This document shows positions 57,552 through 64,000 of a stretch of DNA of 64,000 bases, one piece after another; within the stretch, counting starts at the first letter, position 1; every line of letters begins with the position of its first letter. The stretch comes from Cymbidium sinense (lineage: Eukaryota > Streptophyta > Magnoliopsida > Asparagales > Orchidaceae): contig CM038222.1 in NCBI GenBank assembly GCA_021442155.1, positions 110,177,121 to 110,241,120 of the forward strand. The letters are read 5' to 3'. Under the pieces are notes generated by a model. It was not told the origin of the DNA. It saw only the letters and a list, made by a program, of their open reading frames with translations, and did not search any database. A program made the translations under genes and the position numbers.

Positions 57552-60500
57552 ATTCAATGACTTAATAAAGATGCATAAGGCTTATGGGTCTTGAATATAC
57601 CAGAGATCTTTCTCATGAACTACATGAAAATGTATAACAAAGTTTATTTTATTTCAAGGTTCATAGTTACCTATAAGAGCAATCTCCTATAGTTAATTAT
57701 ATCTTAGAAGGAAAAGAATTCCTTCTAAGAATACTCTCGATTAAAGAAATTGACATTTATCTCTATAGATTTTAAAGCTTGTCTTAAAAGGATTATTAAT
57801 TCAAAATTTTAGTGGGAAACACTTCAAAGAGAAAGAGTTCTTCTCTGAAGCCAGTCGAAAATAAGTAGAAAATAATTTTAGATACTAAGAAGCTCAGTAA
57901 GTATTTTAAACTATACAAGTGTTGGGCTTTACATTTTAAAATTGTAATTATTAAGATTCTAGAATGACATTTTATTAGAAACTAGGACTTAAATTACAGC
58001 AGCACAATACTATAGAAATGCCTAGAAGTTGAAGACTTATTCCAATGGCATGCTTCAGAACCTAAGTCTAAAATTTCTTCTAACATAAGTTAGTGCCTTA
58101 ACCTACTCTATTGAATATGGGAATTATTAGTTCTACTTTTTATCTAAGAAAATAAACCTATCAATAGCTCTTCTTGACTTATTACTCACCTAGAATGGTT
58201 ATCAGCTAACACCATCAAATCAATTTTTAAATCCATGATTTCAGTGTTATGTATGCAAGACGGCTATATTCTTCTATTTAGTGAAGAAAAATTATAAGCC
58301 TAAACTCACTCCATTACCTTAAGATAATGACTGGCATGTTATGAACCTAATTAATGCAATAATTTCTATTTTTTATGTATTTTGACTTGCAATTTTATGT
58401 GGACCTTTGGGTATCTAATATCATGATTATAATGAGATGTAGTTAGAAAAATGTCATGGCCAAATCAATACGAGAAAAAATACTTCCCCAACAAGGGTGG
58501 TCATCCTCACAGGTTAGATGCCCAATTATCTGCAATGGGTGAAGTGCTCAATTCAAGAATTACGAACAATATACATGCCTAATTCACAAAGTCTAATTAT
58601 TTCTAGTTTCTTTTAGTTGTTGATGCCTAAGGCTTTATTTATGGTGAATTTATAAGCTTTCATTTTATGTTTCACTTATTTTAATTTAATGGTGTAAAAA
58701 ATTAAATTTTTCTAAGAGCTTAACATTTTCAAACTTTTCATCATTGAATATAACAATCACAAAAAGAAACCTGTGAAAAGCATGCAGTTCTATTACCCAC
58801 CCCAAACTAAATCAAGCCAAAGTAAATTAATAAAATAGGCCAATGCGGTCAAGTACCACTGTACACCACAGAAGCAAAGAAAAATTGGCAACTAAGTTTT
58901 GCCTTTATACAACTCAGCCTAGAACTAAAGTCTTGATCTATTGGGGTGTTCATCTAGGATCATCTCCTTCTTCATGAACCTCCTCATGGTCCACAGGGCA
59001 TAATCAACAGGTGAATTTAGCTCCTACTATTCTTAGAAAGCATATATTATAACCTAATTTTATGCTCAAATTATAGTTTAAATTCAAAAAATAAATTCTT
59101 AAACCCTACAAAATATATGTTAAAAAAATAAACAACATAGTAGTATTTTTTATTTCAAATATATGAGCTTAGCATTGATGGATATCAAGCTCACCTATTC
59201 TATTGAGCTATGCTTAGGGACTTAAACAGCACATACAAACAAATAGCATTTATTTATTTTATTACCAGAGTCTCTTTTAAGCACTGCCCCCTATAGAAAT
59301 TAATATTAGACTAAAAAGAATGCCCTAACATTCAGACTAGCGAGCAAATAATTTCTAGCCATCTAGTCTAAAATATTCACCACAAAATAAGAAAACATCA
59401 TTTCACATCACATCAACATAGATCATCATCCTAACCTTGGCTTAGAGTTGATGACCTAGTAATATATTATGTGAAAGGTGGGGCTTATGTCGTGTGACTA
59501 CACTAGGCTTTTTTAGATTTATGTTTTGATTCCAAATTCAATATTTGTTCAATTTACCATTTATTTGTTTTAATCTAAATGATTTAATTGATTTTACCTT
59601 TTATTTCAATTTATTATTATTTTTCGTTGAAGTTGAGTTTAGGTTTTAAAGAGTAAAAAATAAAATAAGTTCTACTTTAGGTAGAACCCATTCTATTCAG
59701 CATCCAAATCCTGGTAGAATGGTATTTTAATTCTAAGACGAAGATCCATTCTATGGGTCAAACTAAAAATCTAAGTATCTTAATTAACATTTTTGAATTT
59801 ATTTGAATGGTTTAGTTGAATTGGACTTACTTTGATTGATGTTCATTTGATCAAAGTTTATTGATTTATTTAATTTCATATATCTTGATTCTTTATGTTA
59901 ATTTATTAAGTTTTAGTTTCATCTAATTTGACTTAATCAATTTTTAATTCTTTCCTTAAGGTTCAATAGATAGATTTTATTGAATTTCATATGATTTGAT
60001 TATTTTATCTTTATGATTGTTTAATTTGATTCAATTAATATTTTATTTTAGTTTAATTCATTTATTTAATTTGATTTGATTTTCTAATTTGGTTTTAATT
60101 AATATAATTTGTTTAAATTTTATGTTAATTGGTTTATTTTAATGTTTTTTAAGATGAATAGTTATTGAATATGATTTCATATTTTAAATTTTATATTCAA
60201 CTTTATACATTTATTTTGATAATGATTATTCAATATCACATGTTTTAGATTGATTAGTTTGATTTTAATTTGATTAATTTCATTTAATTATTTTAAATTT
60301 CATTTTACATTTAGTTAATGTGAATATTGTTTAAACTTAAGTGCCTTAAGTTGATTGATTTTGTTAATTTAGATTAAAGTTCAAAATTAATATTTAATTC
60401 AAGCTTGATTTTATTATTCAAATAGTGAACATTATTTGAATTTCATGATTTTTATGGATCTTTGTTGGTTTAGTTGTTCAATTTTTTATTAAAGTAAACT

Positions 60501-61880
60501 TGGGGGGTGTTTATGATTAAGGGATTATGATTTAGTTAAACTTCTTGAAATGAGATTTTGTTTATTATCACTTAATTATTTATTTTAACCTAAAAAAACA
60601 AAAGGAATGAAATATTTAGGTTCCAAACCTAAGCTAGACCGCCCTAAGTTTTTAGGTTAGATTAAATGCTTTTTGTTAAGTACTTATGTTTAATTATAAT
60701 TTCATTTTTTTCACTTGATATTAAATAGATTTGAGATGACTTTAATGTTAATGAGTCTTTCTTTGGACATAAAATTTAGAGGTTGATTAATCATAGTTTT
60801 TAATTAATTATTTAATTTATTATGGATTTATCAATTTAGAACTTAGAGTTTAATTAATTTTATATGTTGTTAGTTATCCTTTAAACCCTAAATAAGTGAA
60901 TTTTAAGATTTTTCAACTTGAGAAGGCTAGGGAATCTTTCTTAGGTCCTCTGATGTTATTAAAAATATTTTGAGTTAATCCCATTAATTTTTATAAATTC
61001 TATTATTTTTTAGTTTATTATTTAATTCAAATTAGCCTAGAATATAAAAAATTAGTAACTTCTAATCCATAAGTCATTTTGCTTTGAAATTTATATGACA
61101 AGTGGGGTGCCTTACAAGTTTCATTTTCTTGGAGTCTCATCTTAATTAGAGTTGTATTTTTAGACGAATTAATATTTCAATGTTTTCAAAAACCTTGATT
61201 TCTCTCTAAATGATGAATTCAAAAATGACTTATTTGAAATTTTTATATTTTTGATTAATTTATTATGATTTTTTAAAGATCATATTAATTAATTGAATTA
61301 ATTAATTCATTTAATTTACTAACTTTGTCATCTTTAGGATTAATAAATTTTAGTGTGCTTTAATATTTTTTTAGGTAATATTTATTATGATATTTCATTT
61401 AAATTCCATAATTTTTCTTAATTTTCTTAAATTATTATTATTATTTTATTTCATTAAATTGGGGTTTGGAGATTGAAATTTTTATATAGTTTAATTTAAT
61501 CACCATAAATTCTAAATGTCTTATCAAAAGTGTGTTTTAGCTATAATTTTAATTTCCAAAGTTTCAAGTTGAATGGATTAACATTTTAGGTTGAATTGGG
61601 GTTTAATTGACGCAATGAAACTCAAATTAACCCAAAATTACCCAACAAAAATTGAAAATTTTAGTTTTAATACATTCCTCTCACTGAGATGAAGCCATAA
61701 ATCTATTAATTGTACTTTTTTTATTGAATATTTTATTTTTCTATAAATTTCTAAAGGTTCTAGCAATTTTTTATATTTTTTAAATCCATAAAAACTATAT
61801 TTCCCACTTAACCCATTCAAAGACATGTGGTGCTGACACACCACCCCTTTACATATGGCATCGTTGTTAACTATACACTT
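57552..61880 (-). repeat. Older Tat-family LTR, target of the giant element, main part
   Basis: Continues the piece at 19571-19686. 57552-59900 aligns with 8420-10730. Landmarks: gaaaaatt near 58280, aatcaatacgag at 58474, the block cctaaccttggcttagagttgatgacc at 59430, and ccattctat..gtcaaac at 59740. 60780-61200 resembles the block at 50440-50640, and the D-like region with aattgggg and acccaaaatta runs follows to about 61640. 61640-61880 is not clearly assigned. No gene is seen. The right end is uncertain because a copia-type LTR starts near 61881. Confidence 0.65.

Positions 61881-64000
<2,120 letters not shown>

Overview
This window looks like nuclear DNA from a land plant, most likely a seed plant with a large, repeat-rich genome. 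It is AT-rich throughout. I found no host gene, rRNA, tRNA or organellar insert. Almost everything I can identify is Ty3/gypsy or Ty1/copia LTR retrotransposon in various stages of decay, and the species cannot be named from the sequence.

The main structure is one giant Tat/Ogre-type Ty3/gypsy element on the minus strand, 19687-57546. It is flanked by the perfect 5-bp target duplication AATAG. The flanks (19571-19686 and 57552 onward) join into one continuous older LTR of the same family. From 5' to 3' on the minus strand the element has: a 5' LTR (57546 down to 45944), a primer-binding site (45917-45935), an unrecognised degenerate ORF1-like region, gag, protease, reverse transcriptase, RNase H, a second archaeal-type RNase H, integrase, a 3' UTR with two tandem arrays, a polypurine tract and a 3' LTR (24307 down to 19687). 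Three later insertions split it. A small chromodomain-bearing gypsy element (26312-30215) sits in the integrase tail. A solo LTR of the same family (37032-43578) sits in gag in opposite orientation. A gag-only gypsy derivative (51413-54999) sits in the 5' LTR. Removing these leaves an element of about 23.8 kb.

Left of the giant element, 1-3895 is a plus-strand LTR of the same family. 5100-7470 is a decayed gypsy element (gag, protease, part of RT, RNase H, integrase) on the minus strand. 7480-11170 is a copia-like LTR sequence split by a solo LTR of the Tat family (8316-10735, target duplication GATCA). 11185-14904 is a gypsy gag gene split by a solo copia LTR (11390-14070, target duplication CTTCA). 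16100-19570 is the 3' end of a copia element with its LTR. Right of the giant element, 57552-61880 is the rest of the older target LTR. 61881-64000 is another copia-type LTR carrying a long TA microsatellite.

The parts are layered insertions rather than a pathway. The best-preserved proteins are the Tat polymerase domains. The most instructive features are the nesting itself, the large inverted LTR pair near 39-50 kb, and the 3' UTR tandem arrays. Boundaries and homologies were read by eye without alignment software, so LTR edges carry an uncertainty of several bases to tens of bases unless a target duplication fixes them.
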